Assembly: GCA_900316115.1 (NCBI GenBank)
Contig: ONBN01000012.1
Location: 1 to 46,495, forward strand
Length of the DNA stretch: 46,495 bases
Source of the DNA: an uncultured Eubacteriales bacterium
GTDB lineage: Bacteria; Bacillota; Clostridia; Lachnospirales; Lachnospiraceae
Direction of reading: 5' to 3'
The translations under genes were made by a program, and so were the position numbers. Shown one piece after another: positions 7,751 through 16,634 of the stretch (the first letter of the stretch is position 1; each line of letters starts with the position of its first letter). The notes beneath the pieces are model-generated. The model was given only the letters and a program-made list of their open reading frames with translations, was not told the DNA's origin and did not search any database.

Positions 7751-10405
7751 TTATTTCTTTAACTGTTCAAGCTGTGTAATTACTTTTTCTTTCATTTCTT
7801 TATATTTTGCCAGTTTTTCCTTTTCAGCATCAACCTTTGAAGCCGGTGCCTTATTTACAAAATTAGGATTGCTGAGCATTCCATCACAGCGGGCGATCTC
7901 TTTTGTAAGACGATCCTGCTCTTTTGTAAGACGCTCTATCTCCTTCTCTCTGTCGATCAGATCTTCCAGAGGCAGATATACAACCGCATTGGATACTACT
8001 ACAGAAACTGCATCCTCACCGATACCTTCTTTGTTGTCCTGTACATGGATCTGGCTTGCATAAGCAAGATTGATAAAGGATCTGCTGCTCTTTTCATACA
8101 TCTGGCAGATCTTCTCATCCTTGCCAACAATGTACAGATGAGTCTTACGGTTCTGTGGAACATTCATGCTGTTTCTGGTATTACGGATACCTTTCACAAC
8201 TTCTTTGAAGCTTTCTACAGCCAGTTCTGCTTCCGGGAAATTCCATTCTGCCTTATATACCGGCCAGTCAGAGATCATGATAGATTCTTCCTCAGGAAGA
8301 AGTGTACAGTAAATCTCCTCTGTGATAAACGGCATAAACGGATGAAGAAGTTTCAGTCCCTGAGTCAGTGCTGTACGCAGGGTCCACAGTGCCTCACCAG
8401 CTGCCTTCGGATCTTCCTCTGCTTTCCAGAGACGTACCTTGGCGATCTCAATATACCAGTCGCAAAGCTCATCCCACAAGAAATCATAAACCTTCTGAAC
8501 TGCGATTCCCAGCTCATACTTGTCCATATTCTCTGTTACATCTTTGATCACTGTATTCAGCTTGGAAAGGATCCATTTGTCCTCTGCACAAAGCGCATTC
8601 AGATCTTCTGGCTCAGTAACTGTCTTTCCTTCCAGGTTCATCATAACGAAACGTGAAGCATTCCAGATCTTATTGGCAAAATTACGGCTGGACTCTACAC
8701 GCTCCCAGTAGAAACGCATATCATTTCCAGGTGCATTTCCTGTGATCAGGGTAAGACGCAGGGCATCTGCACCATACTTGTCGATCACTTCCAGTGGATC
8801 GATACCATTGCCAAGGGATTTACTCATCTTACGTCCCTGGGAATCCCTTACAAGTCCGTGGATCAGCACATGATGGAAAGGAGCCTTTCCTGTCTGCTCA
8901 AGGGCAGAAAATACCATACGGATTACCCAGAAGAAAATAATATCATAGCCTGTTACAAGTACATCTGTAGGATAGAAGTACTCCAGCTCCGGTGTTTTCT
9001 CCGGCCATCCAAGTGTGGAGAAAGGCCACAGTGCAGAACTGAACCAGGTATCCAGAGTATCCTCGTCCTGATGGAAATGAGTACCACCACATTTCGGGCA
9101 GATCTTCGGCATTTCCCTTGCTACAACAGTTTCCTTGCAGTCATCGCAGTAGTAAGCCGGGATCCTGTGTCCCCACCAGAGCTGTCTGGAAATACACCAG
9201 TCTCTGATATTCTCCAGCCAGTGCAGGTATGTTTTGTCAAAACGAGCAGGTACAAATTCCAGATCTCCGTCATCCAGGGCTTTGATCGCAGCCTTTGCCA
9301 TCTCGTCCATCTTTACAAACCACTGTGGCTTGATCATAGGTTCTACTGTAGTACCGCACCGGTCATGGGTACCAACACTGTGGTTATGAGGAACTACTTT
9401 TACAAGAAGGCCCAGCTTATCCAGATCTTCAACCATAGCCTTTCTTGCCTCATAACGATCCATACCTGCATACTTGCCACCCAGTTCATTGATGGTAGCG
9501 TCATCATTCAGGATATTGATCTCCTCCAGATTGTGACGGCGTCCTACCTCAAAATCGTTAGGGTCATGGGCTGGTGTGATCTTCACACATCCTGTACCAA
9601 ATTCTTTATCTACATATTCATCTGCGATCACCGGGATCTGTCTGCCTGTAAGCGGCAGCTCCAGCATTTTTCCAACCAGATCTTTATATCTTTCGTCGTC
9701 CGGATTGACTGCAACTGCTGTATCTCCAAGAAGGGTTTCCGGACGGGTGGTGGCGATCTCTACAAATCTGCCTTCCTCACCAACGATGGGATAATTGATG
9801 TGCCAGAAAAATCCGTCCTGATCCTCATGCTCTACCTCTGCATCTGAAATAGAAGTCTGGCATACAGGGCACCAGTTGATGATCCTGGAACCTTTGTAAA
9901 TATAGCCTTTTTCGTACAGCTTGATAAATACTTCCTGTACTGCCTTGGAGCAGCCTTCATCCATGGTAAAGCGCTCACGCTCCCAATCAGCAGAAGCACC
10001 CAGTTTCTTTAACTGGTTGATGATCTTTCCGCCGTACTCTTCTTTCCATTCCCATGCATATTTCAGGAATTCTTCACGGCCAATGGCATTCTTGTCAATA
10101 CCTTCTTTTTTCAGTTTTTCGGTTACCTTAACCTCTGTGGCGATGGCTGCATGGTCAGTACCCGGCTGCCATAATGCTTCGTAGCCTTCCATTCTCTTAA
10201 AACGGATCAGGATATCCTGCATAGTCTCATCCAGGGCATGTCCCATATGCAGCTGTCCGGTTACGTTTGGCGGCGGCATCACAATGGTAAAAGGTTTCTT
10301 GTCCGGATTTACTTTTGCATGGAAGTATCCGTTATCCATCCATTTCTTATACAGACGATCCTCAATGCCTTTTGGATCGTATGTTTTTGCAAGCTCTTTG
10401 CTCAT
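7751..10405 (-). CDS. valS: Valyl-tRNA synthetase
   Basis: 884 aa, normal for bacterial ValRS, the class I enzyme charging tRNA-Val. The HIGH-type motif is PPPNVTGQLHMGHALD and the KMSKS motif is GRKMSKSLGNG. A CP1 editing domain is present (WCISRQLWWGHRIPAYYC after it), together with Cys pairs typical of zinc knuckles (CPVC, CDDC, CPKC). A C-terminal coiled-coil arm follows (EKEIERLTKEQDRLTKEI to the end). An in-frame TTG lies five codons upstream, but it falls inside the GGAGG ribosome site, so ATG 10405 with eight-base spacing is the start. A T-box-like element lies in the leader. Confidence 0.97.
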   Translation of the reverse strand: MSKELAKTYDPKGIEDRLYKKWMDNGYFHAKVNPDKKPFTIVMPPPNVTGQLHMGHALDETMQDILIRFKRMEGYEALWQPGTDHAAIATEVKVTEKLKKEGIDKNAIGREEFLKYAWEWKEEYGGKIINQLKKLGASADWERERFTMDEGCSKAVQEVFIKLYEKGYIYKGSRIINWCPVCQTSISDAEVEHEDQDGFFWHINYPIVGEEGRFVEIATTRPETLLGDTAVAVNPDDERYKDLVGKMLELPLTGRQIPVIADEYVDKEFGTGCVKITPAHDPNDFEVGRRHNLEEINILNDDATINELGGKYAGMDRYEARKAMVEDLDKLGLLVKVVPHNHSVGTHDRCGTTVEPMIKPQWFVKMDEMAKAAIKALDDGDLEFVPARFDKTYLHWLENIRDWCISRQLWWGHRIPAYYCDDCKETVVAREMPKICPKCGGTHFHQDEDTLDTWFSSALWPFSTLGWPEKTPELEYFYPTDVLVTGYDIIFFWVIRMVFSALEQTGKAPFHHVLIHGLVRDSQGRKMSKSLGNGIDPLEVIDKYGADALRLTLITGNAPGNDMRFYWERVESSRNFANKIWNASRFVMMNLEGKTVTEPEDLNALCAEDKWILSKLNTVIKDVTENMDKYELGIAVQKVYDFLWDELCDWYIEIAKVRLWKAEEDPKAAGEALWTLRTALTQGLKLLHPFMPFITEEIYCTLLPEEESIMISDWPVYKAEWNFPEAELAVESFKEVVKGIRNTRNSMNVPQNRKTHLYIVGKDEKICQMYEKSSRSFINLAYASQIHVQDNKEGIGEDAVSVVVSNAVVYLPLEDLIDREKEIERLTKEQDRLTKEIARCDGMLSNPNFVNKAPASKVDAEKEKLAKYKEMKEKVITQLEQLKK

Positions 10406-10426
10406 TTCATTTTCCTCCAAAATTTA

Positions 10427-10474
10427 CGCCCCCCACACAGATGTGTGAAGGGCGATGTCATGCAGTACCACCTT
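10427..10474 (-). promoter_or_regulatory. T-box-like antiterminator and terminator of valS
   Basis: The minus strand carries AAGGTGGTACTGC (10462-10474), a close match to the T-box core AGGGTGGTACCGCG, preceded by CAACGAATA as in many T-box leaders. A hairpin follows (10427-10454) with CGCCC/GGGCG and CACAC/TGTGTG stems ending just before the ribosome site. T-boxes sense uncharged tRNA. The visible leader is too short for a Stem I specifier if the promoter at 10520-10548 is real. Confidence 0.65.
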
Positions 10475-10519
10475 TTATTCGTTGATACGGCCCTTTTCTT
10501 TGCCTTTACTATGAAAACT

Positions 10520-10548
10520 ACTATAATTGTAAATCCATTTCTTGTCAA
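10520..10548 (-). promoter_or_regulatory. Sigma-A type promoter of valS
   Basis: TTGACA (10543-10548) and TATAGT (10520-10525) are separated by 17 bases on the minus strand, a near-consensus promoter. Transcription would start around 10512, only about 40 nt before the T-box core. Confidence 0.75.
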
Positions 10549-10618
10549 GATTTTTATTGGATCTGCGCCTTTTCTGCCCCCTATTTCCAAGAACAGACCA
10601 CAGGCTTTGTATCTCTTT

Positions 10619-13600
10619 TTATTCCACACTTTTCAGGGATTCTACCATGTCGATCTTCTTCAGCTTGAAATACATGGTAAAGTTTACAAAAAGGGAAAAT
10701 CCACAGGTGATAAGTCCGCTGTAAAGGAAGCTTGCCAGCCCGATATTCCTGCCGAACATCACTGCATCCACCTCTACGGTAGTGATCACATATCTATGCA
10801 GGAAGATCCCGAAAAATGCACCGCCCAGCACGCCTGCCACAGTCAGAAGGATATTTTCCCGGAACACATACTGGGACACCTCCTGATCGTAAAAGCCCAG
10901 CACCTTTAAGGTAGCCAGTTCCCTTTGCCGCTCTGTAATATTGATATTATTCAGATTGTAAAGTACAACAAAGGCAAGCATGCCTGCTGAAACGATCAGC
11001 ACAAGGATCACCGCATCCAGCGTGGTCAGCATTCTTTCCAGCTGTCCTGCCAGGCTGCTTGTATAACTGATGCTTAACACACCAGGAAGTGTAAGCAGCT
11101 GCTGCCCTACAGAATTCAGATCATCTTTATATTCTTCTTTCATAGTGAAGAACAGATTTCTGTAATCCGGCTTCTCCTGAAATACAGATTCATATAAGGA
11201 CGGGGAGATATATACATAATGAGCCATATAATTCTCTGTAATGATCTCCACCGGAACCTGATACTCCTGTCCTGCCTTTTTCAGGGTGATCTTATCCCCC
11301 ACTTTCAGGCCTAACAGATCTGCTGTCTTCTCACAGATAGCTGCTCCCTTATCCGAGAACTGATACTGTTCCTTTGTGATCCTGTTCTGTAAGGTCACAT
11401 CTTTCTTAAAGCTTTCCATATCCTCAGGTACGATCACGTAAACACTCAGATTGGAAGAGCCTCTTGGGGCACTCATTTTTGTAAACTGGACCGGTGTACA
11501 ATGATCCACCTTCTGGTTATTCTCAAGAAACTGTACCACTTCTTTTCTCTGTTCCTCATCTGCATCCTCATCTTCGATCACGTTGCCTTCATAATGCTGC
11601 AGATCCCGGTACTGGATCACCGCAATATCCATAATGGAATCCCTCAGTCCAAATCCTACAAGCATCAGTCCCATGCTTCCTGCAATCCCGAAAACCGTCA
11701 TAAATAAACGCTTCTTATATCGGAAAAGATTACGGAGTGTAGACTTCCAGGTAAAGCTTAAATGCTTCCACAGGAATGTGATCCGCTCCACAAGCACACG
11801 CTTTCCTTCTTTTGGCGCAGGCGGGCGCATCAGTGAAGCCGGTGTTTCCCGCAGTTCCCGCACACAGGCAAACAGGGTGGCTCCTACTGTACATATGATA
11901 GAAGCGCCTGATGCGATCAGCGTATATTTCATTTCATAATTAATACACAGTGTATCAGAAACATTGTGGTACATAATGCCATAAGAAGTGATCACAATGT
12001 AAGGGATGATTTTTTCCCCTACAAGGAATCCCAGGATGCTTCCTCCAATAGTGGCAAAAAGTGCATAACAGATATACTTGGCTGCAATAGCAGCTTTTCC
12101 GTATCCTAATGCCTTCATTGTCCCGATCTGGGTTCTCTGCTCCTCCACCATTCTGGTCATGGTGGTAAGGCTGATCAGCGCTGCCACCAGGAAAAAGATC
12201 ACAGGGAATACCTTTCCGATATTCCGGATACGGTCTGCATTATCTCCGTAATCAGAATACTCAGGCAGGTCATTCCTGTCTGTCACTGTCCAGGTAGGAA
12301 CCTTCAGATCTGCCAGTTCTTTTTTGGCATCTGCCAGCTTCTGCTCATTGTCAGCCAGTTCCTTGTTTACCTTTTCCTCTGATTCCTTATACTCCTTTTC
12401 CCCGTCAACCAGGTCTTTTTCCCCATCCTCCAGTTCCTGCCTGGAATCTTTAAGCTTCTGCTCATTTTCCTGGATCTCTTTTTCTCCGTCTATCAGCTTC
12501 TGCCTGTTTTCTTCTAATTCCTTTTCTCCGCTTTCCAGCTTTTCTGTATTTTGGGAAATCTGGGTTCTGGCCTGGGTAAGCTTTCCTGCGTTTGCATCAA
12601 TCTCCTGCTGTCCCTTTTGTGCCTGCTCCTGGCCTTGCTGGAGCTGTTCCTTTCCTTTGTCCAGATCTTTCTGGGCTTTATCCAGCTGCTTTTTGGCATC
12701 TGCCAGCTTTTTCTCCTGCTTTTCCAGTTCTCCTTTGCCCTGGTCGATCTGCTCCTGACCCTGACGGATCTGTTCCTGGGCATCATTTAACTGGCCTTCC
12801 GTTTCATCCAGCTGGGTAAGGCCTCCGTTTATCTGCTCCACAGAGCTTTCCAGCTGTGCCCTGGTGGCAGCAAGCTGCTGCCTTTGTCCTGCCAGTTCTG
12901 TTTCAGACTGTGCGATCTGTGTCTCAAGCCCCTGGATCTGCCCCTGCAGCTCTGAGATCTGTGCCTGAAGACCTGCCAGTTCCTCCTGGGATAACTCTCC
13001 GGATGCAGTGCCTGCATCATATTTTGCCTGAAGAGAATCTCTTTGTGTGGTCAGGGCGCTTTGCTGTCCCTTTGCTGCGTCCAGTGCACTTTGCCCCTGG
13101 GCAAGCAGCTGCTCTCCTGACTCTACCTGTGAAAGACCTTCCTGGCACTGCTGTAGCTTTTCCTGTAACTGCTGTCTTTGCTGCCGGATCTGTTCTTTTC
13201 CCTGGCTTACCTGTCCTGACTTTGTATCCAGTTCACTCTGGCTTTGTTCCAGCTTCATTTTAGCTTCTGTAAGCTTTAACACACCGGCTTCATATTCCTG
13301 TCTGGAAGCCTGAAGCTGTTCCTGTCCATCCTCCAGCTTCTGCTGGTTCTTTTCGATTTCTTTCCTGCCGCTTTCCAGCTGCTGGTTTGCCTGGGAAAGC
13401 TGCTGTTCTCCCTGCTGTACCTGCTGGCTTGCCTGGGAAAGCTGCTGCCTGGCATCTGCCAGCTTTTCTTCCCCTTCCTCCAGCTGCTTCTGTCCTTCGT
13501 TTAACTGATCCTTTGCCTCTTCAATGGCTTTTGCACCATTGTCATATTCTTCCTGACCATCTGTCAGTTTTTTCCTTCCGTCGATCAGCTGCTGCCTGGC

Positions 13601-14437
13601 ATCTGCCAGCTTTTCTTCTGCTTCCTTTCTGCCATCAGCCAGCTCCTGCTCGCCGTCATCGATCTCTTTTTGTGCATCTGCAACCACCTGCTGGTAGCGT
13701 GCCTCACATCTTACATCCTGGATCCCTTCTACTTTGCTTTTGATCTTCTGGATCAGGGTATCATAAGCATCTGTATAGCTGACTGTATCCTTGGCACCGT
13801 GTACCAGAAGATAAATCTGGGTATATACTTCCTGGTCAAAATCTTCTGGAAGGATGTAGGCAAAGCCATTTACCTCGCCTGTGCCAAGGGTTGTATTTCC
13901 CCGGTTAAAAGAAATATAAAGCGGGCTTTTCCCTGTGCCGGTCACAGTATAACTGGTTCTGCCAAGGAACGAACTGTCTTCCTGCTCCCGAAGAACGATC
14001 TGATCTCCAGGCTTATATCCATGAGCACTGGCATAAGAATCGTCAAGAAACAGCTCTCCTGACTTCTTTGGCAGCCTTCCTTCCGTAACAGTCAGCTGAT
14101 TCACCCGCTCTGTTAAAGACTCTATATGTAGTACCGTCTGTTTTTCATTTTCACCGCAGATAACGTCTGTAAAATAGGCGCCTTCCGCATCTTCAATCCC
14201 GTTGATCTCCTTCAGTGCATCTTCATCCTCACTGGTAAGCCCCAGTGTACTCACCACTTTCAGATCCATCAGGTTGTTTTCATCATAATATGCATCCCCG
14301 GAATACCGCATATCCGGTGAGGAAGCCTGTATCCCGGAAAAAAATGCCACACCAAGGGCTACAATGAAAAAGATGGAAAGAAACCTGGCTTTGCTTCTGC
14401 GTATTTCCATCCAGAACTCTTTACGTAGTGCTTTCAT
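10619..14437 (-). CDS. FtsX-type ABC permease with a very long coiled-coil insert
   Basis: About 1270 aa. An N-terminal helix (FLSIFFIVALGVAFFSGIQ) is followed by a MacB-like extracellular part to about residue 235. A heptad-rich coiled coil of about 475 residues follows (about 240-715; repeats such as LADARQQL, LEDGQEQL). Then come two FtsX blocks: three helices from about 745 (VFPVIFFLVAALISLTTMTRMVEEQRTQIGTMKALGYG is its hallmark, seen in parts), a second extracellular part, and a C-terminal three-helix block with ITERQRELATLKVLGFY. The frame opens at GTG 14446; I chose ATG 14437, six bases after TAGGTG. It directly follows its ATPase gene. The substrate is unknown; the family often moves lipids or peptides or relays force. 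Confidence 0.85.
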   Translation of the reverse strand: MKALRKEFWMEIRRSKARFLSIFFIVALGVAFFSGIQASSPDMRYSGDAYYDENNLMDLKVVSTLGLTSEDEDALKEINGIEDAEGAYFTDVICGENEKQTVLHIESLTERVNQLTVTEGRLPKKSGELFLDDSYASAHGYKPGDQIVLREQEDSSFLGRTSYTVTGTGKSPLYISFNRGNTTLGTGEVNGFAYILPEDFDQEVYTQIYLLVHGAKDTVSYTDAYDTLIQKIKSKVEGIQDVRCEARYQQVVADAQKEIDDGEQELADGRKEAEEKLADARQQLIDGRKKLTDGQEEYDNGAKAIEEAKDQLNEGQKQLEEGEEKLADARQQLSQASQQVQQGEQQLSQANQQLESGRKEIEKNQQKLEDGQEQLQASRQEYEAGVLKLTEAKMKLEQSQSELDTKSGQVSQGKEQIRQQRQQLQEKLQQCQEGLSQVESGEQLLAQGQSALDAAKGQQSALTTQRDSLQAKYDAGTASGELSQEELAGLQAQISELQGQIQGLETQIAQSETELAGQRQQLAATRAQLESSVEQINGGLTQLDETEGQLNDAQEQIRQGQEQIDQGKGELEKQEKKLADAKKQLDKAQKDLDKGKEQLQQGQEQAQKGQQEIDANAGKLTQARTQISQNTEKLESGEKELEENRQKLIDGEKEIQENEQKLKDSRQELEDGEKDLVDGEKEYKESEEKVNKELADNEQKLADAKKELADLKVPTWTVTDRNDLPEYSDYGDNADRIRNIGKVFPVIFFLVAALISLTTMTRMVEEQRTQIGTMKALGYGKAAIAAKYICYALFATIGGSILGFLVGEKIIPYIVITSYGIMYHNVSDTLCINYEMKYTLIASGASIICTVGATLFACVRELRETPASLMRPPAPKEGKRVLVERITFLWKHLSFTWKSTLRNLFRYKKRLFMTVFGIAGSMGLMLVGFGLRDSIMDIAVIQYRDLQHYEGNVIEDEDADEEQRKEVVQFLENNQKVDHCTPVQFTKMSAPRGSSNLSVYVIVPEDMESFKKDVTLQNRITKEQYQFSDKGAAICEKTADLLGLKVGDKITLKKAGQEYQVPVEIITENYMAHYVYISPSLYESVFQEKPDYRNLFFTMKEEYKDDLNSVGQQLLTLPGVLSISYTSSLAGQLERMLTTLDAVILVLIVSAGMLAFVVLYNLNNINITERQRELATLKVLGFYDQEVSQYVFRENILLTVAGVLGGAFFGIFLHRYVITTVEVDAVMFGRNIGLASFLYSGLITCGFSLFVNFTMYFKLKKIDMVESLKSVE
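13440..13618 (-). repeat. Internal duplication in the coiled-coil coding region
   Basis: A 32-bp identical segment occurs at 13440-13471 and 13587-13618, offset by 147 bp. Both copies encode EEKLADARQQL. The offset equals 49 codons, exactly seven heptads, so the coiled coil appears to have grown by in-register duplication. Confidence 0.75.
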
Positions 14438-14446
14438 CTTTTTCAC

Positions 14447-15163
14447 CTACCACTCAATCTCTTCCACTGGTGTGGGGTGTGCATTCTGTGTCATTTTGGA
14501 TACTTTTCCGTTTTTGATCTTGATCACCCGGTCTGCCATAGGCGTAAGGGCTGAATTATGAGTGATCACGATCACGGTCATATTCTTTTCCCTGCACATG
14601 TCCTGAAGCAGCTTCAGGATAGCCTTACCTGTCTGGTAATCCAAAGCTCCGGTAGGCTCATCACACAGCATCATCTTCGGGTTCTTTGCCATTGCCCTTG
14701 CAATGGAAACCCTTTGCTGTTCTCCACCGGAAAGCTGAGCCGGGAAATTCCCAAGTCTATCACCAAGACCTACCTCTTCCAGTACCTGCGCTGCATCCAA
14801 AGGGTCCTTGCAGATCTGTGCTGCCAGCTCCACATTTTCAAGTGCTGTAAGATTCGGTACAAGATTGTAAAACTGAAACACAAATCCGATATCATCTCTC
14901 CTGTAAGCAGTCAGCTGACGGCTGTTATATCCTGCAATATTCCTGCCATCTACCCACACTTCCCCTTCTGTGGCATGGTCCATGCCCCCAAGTATGTTCA
15001 GCACTGTGGTTTTCCCTGCACCACTGGGGCCAACGATCACTACAAATTCACCTTTTTCGATCTGAAAACTGATCTCATCTACTGCCTTGATGGGTACTTC
15101 TTTTGTTCCGTAAATCCTGGATACTTTATCCAGCCTAATATAATTTTCTGTATTCTTCTGCAA
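14447..15163 (-). CDS. ABC transporter ATPase of the MacB/LolD type
   Basis: 238 aa. It powers the adjacent FtsX-type permease. Walker A is GPSGAGKTT, the Q-loop lies in [17 protein letters not shown] (typical of the MacB/LolD group), the signature is [14 protein letters not shown], Walker B with Glu is [12 protein letters not shown], and the H-loop is VIVITHN. A TTG at 15163, with GGGAG seven bases upstream, is the only start giving the full N-terminus. The stop ends immediately before the permease frame, so the two are probably co-translated. The C-terminal tail after the H-loop is short, as usual. Confidence 0.9.
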   Translation of the reverse strand: MQKNTENYIRLDKVSRIYGTKEVPIKAVDEISFQIEKGEFVVIVGPSGAGKTTVLNILGGMDHATEGEVWVDGRNIAGYNSRQLTAYRRDDIGFVFQFYNLVPNLTALENVELAAQICKDPLDAAQVLEEVGLGDRLGNFPAQLSGGEQQRVSIARAMAKNPKMMLCDEPTGALDYQTGKAILKLLQDMCREKNMTVIVITHNSALTPMADRVIKIKNGKVSKMTQNAHPTPVEEIEW

Positions 15164-15183
15164 TCCATCACTCCCAAGCTGTC

Positions 15184-15612
15184 TTATTTTATATTGCCCT
15201 TTTCCATATCCGCAGATGTAAAACCAAGGGGCAGAAGCTGCCCCAGTGTATAACTTTTGTAATCCTCCTCAGACCTTGGCAGAATCACAAGAAATACATC
15301 AGGATCACAAAATTCACTCATTACCTGCCTGCAGATCCCACAGGGTGCACAGTATTCCAGCTCCCTTGCATCCCTTCGCCCGCCTGCAATGGCAATGGCT
15401 GAAAATTCCCGATATCCTTCAGAAACTGCTTTGAAAAAAGCAGTCCGTTCTGCACAATTGGTAGCGCCATAGGAAGCATTTTCAATGTTGCAGCCAGTAA
15501 ATATCCTGCCGTCTTTGCACAAAAGTGCCGCACCTACCATAAAACCTGAATAAGGTGCATAGGCCTTCTGCCTTGCTTCAAACGCCTTTTGGATCAGTTC
15601 CCGGATCTCCAT
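15184..15612 (-). CDS. cdd: Cytidine deaminase
   Basis: 142 aa, tetrameric-type cytidine deaminase converting (deoxy)cytidine to (deoxy)uridine in pyrimidine salvage. The zinc site is CAERTA with the catalytic Glu, plus PCGICRQ, so all three ligands are Cys as in the Bacillus enzyme. The substrate motif GCNIENASYG precedes it. An in-frame GTG two codons earlier overlaps the ribosome site AGGAGG; ATG 15612 is the proper start. It lies between a nitroreductase gene and the ABC genes, 20 bases from each, apparently in one transcript. The functional link is not obvious. Confidence 0.94.
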   Translation of the reverse strand: MEIRELIQKAFEARQKAYAPYSGFMVGAALLCKDGRIFTGCNIENASYGATNCAERTAFFKAVSEGYREFSAIAIAGGRRDARELEYCAPCGICRQVMSEFCDPDVFLVILPRSEEDYKSYTLGQLLPLGFTSADMEKGNIK

Positions 15613-15631
15613 AGGCACCTCCTGTATCTGA

Positions 15632-16162
15632 TCAGTCTACATAATATACCCAGTTTTCTTTTCTGGGATGGGTTCCCTGTGCCTCTTCCTTTGGATAGCC
15701 CAGGATGCAATGGCCGATACCTTCATAATCTCCCTGGATCCCAAGGGATTTCAGAAGCTCTTTTCCTTCCTGGCTTTCAAATTCTTCTTTTGCCCTGTGG
15801 ATCCAGCAGCTGCCAATCCCCAGTGCATGGGCTGCGTTCATAAGATTGCCCATAACAAGGCTTCCGTCATATACATATGTACCTACAGATTTGTCTGCAA
15901 GAACCACCAGCACTACAGGCGCTCCATAAAATGGATCTCCCTTTGCACCCATGATCTGTGCATTCATCCTGGACAGCTGATCTCTTACTTTCTTATCTGT
16001 TATGGCAAGAATAATGGGAGACTGTCTGTTCATACCAGTTGGCACCCATGTACCAGCCTCCACGATCTCCTGGATCACTTCTTTAGGAAGCATATCCGGC
16101 TTATAACTTTTCACACTTCTTCTTGACTTTAAGCATTCAATCGTACTGTTTGTTCCACTCAT
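15632..16162 (-). CDS. Nitroreductase-family flavoprotein
   Basis: 176 aa of the nitroreductase (NfsB/RdxA-like) fold, an FMN oxidoreductase using NAD(P)H. The N-terminal RRSVKSYKP motif contacts the FMN phosphate. WVPTGMNRQSP and the C-terminal region IGHCILGYP are also typical. The frame extends nine codons upstream, but ATG 16162 follows AGGAGG at nine bases. It is the first gene of a cluster with cdd and the ABC pair. The natural substrate is unknown. Confidence 0.85.
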   Translation of the reverse strand: MSGTNSTIECLKSRRSVKSYKPDMLPKEVIQEIVEAGTWVPTGMNRQSPIILAITDKKVRDQLSRMNAQIMGAKGDPFYGAPVVLVVLADKSVGTYVYDGSLVMGNLMNAAHALGIGSCWIHRAKEEFESQEGKELLKSLGIQGDYEGIGHCILGYPKEEAQGTHPRKENWVYYVD

Positions 16163-16241
16163 GGTTAATTGCCTCCTTTTATCTTTCATTTTTCTTTGTT
16201 TTTATTTTCAGACATGTTTATGATACCATCCTGTTTTTATA

Positions 16242-16282
16242 AAAACAAGTGGCTGTCCCCTCATAAAAAAGCGAAACAGCCA
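16242..16282 (-). terminator. Terminator of the spore protein gene
   Basis: On the minus strand TGGCTGT and ACAGCCA (16276-16282 and 16250-16256) pair around a 19-nt loop, followed by CTTGTTTTTAT. It lies just after the stop at 16293. Confidence 0.65.
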
Positions 16283-16292
16283 ATATCTGTCC

Positions 16293-16475
16293 TCATTTCT
16301 TTTTTCTGGCCATCAGCCCCCCGATCCTTCCGGTTTCTTTTGCTGTCAGCGTTTTCCAGCCACCACCCAGAACCTTATCAAGCAGTCCCAGTTCCTGAGC
16401 GATCTCATATTTTGCCTTTTCTTCTTCTGTCAGTTCTCCTTTTAAATAAGCTTCTATTTCTTTTTCTCTGTTCAA
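16293..16475 (-). CDS. Alpha/beta-type small acid-soluble spore protein
   Basis: 60 aa. The conserved alpha/beta SASP pattern is present: KYEIAQELGL in the first block and TAKETGRIGGLMARKKK in the second. These proteins coat and protect spore DNA. The protein is short: the region before KYEIA has EIEAYLKGELTEEEKA rather than the usual GPR protease site context, so it resembles minor SspF-like members. Translation appears to start at TTG, with AAGGAG nine bases upstream; the nearby ATG hits a stop after three codons. A sigma-G-like promoter at 16500-16529 fits late forespore expression. Confidence 0.85.
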   Translation of the reverse strand: MNREKEIEAYLKGELTEEEKAKYEIAQELGLLDKVLGGGWKTLTAKETGRIGGLMARKKK

Positions 16476-16499
16476 GGTCCCATACTCCTTTTTTCTTGA

Positions 16500-16529
16500 A
16501 AGTATGAACCTAAAATCTGGAATTTATAC
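16500..16529 (-). promoter_or_regulatory. Sigma-G (forespore) type promoter of the spore protein gene
   Basis: On the minus strand GTATA (16525-16529) and CATACTT (16500-16506) are 18 bases apart. This agrees with the Bacillus sigma-G pattern GHATR-N17/18-CATnMTA except for the last base. Confidence 0.6.
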
Positions 16530-16634
16530 ACCTTTTCCCTGGCCTTCTGCCGGTTTCTTTCTTCATCCTATTCCCAAAGCCGGTCAGATTGGTTATAATT
16601 ATTATATTTCTAACATCTGGAGGATATTTGCTTT

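Noticed and set aside
10402-10629. Minus-strand frame between the FtsX gene and valS
   Set aside because: It spans the valS promoter and T-box core, and its composition is not protein-like.
12324-13743. Several open frames on the plus strand opposite the coiled-coil region
   Set aside because: They are Ser/Pro/Leu/Cys-rich shadows of a Gln/Glu/Lys/Leu-rich coiled coil, have no ribosome sites and resemble nothing.
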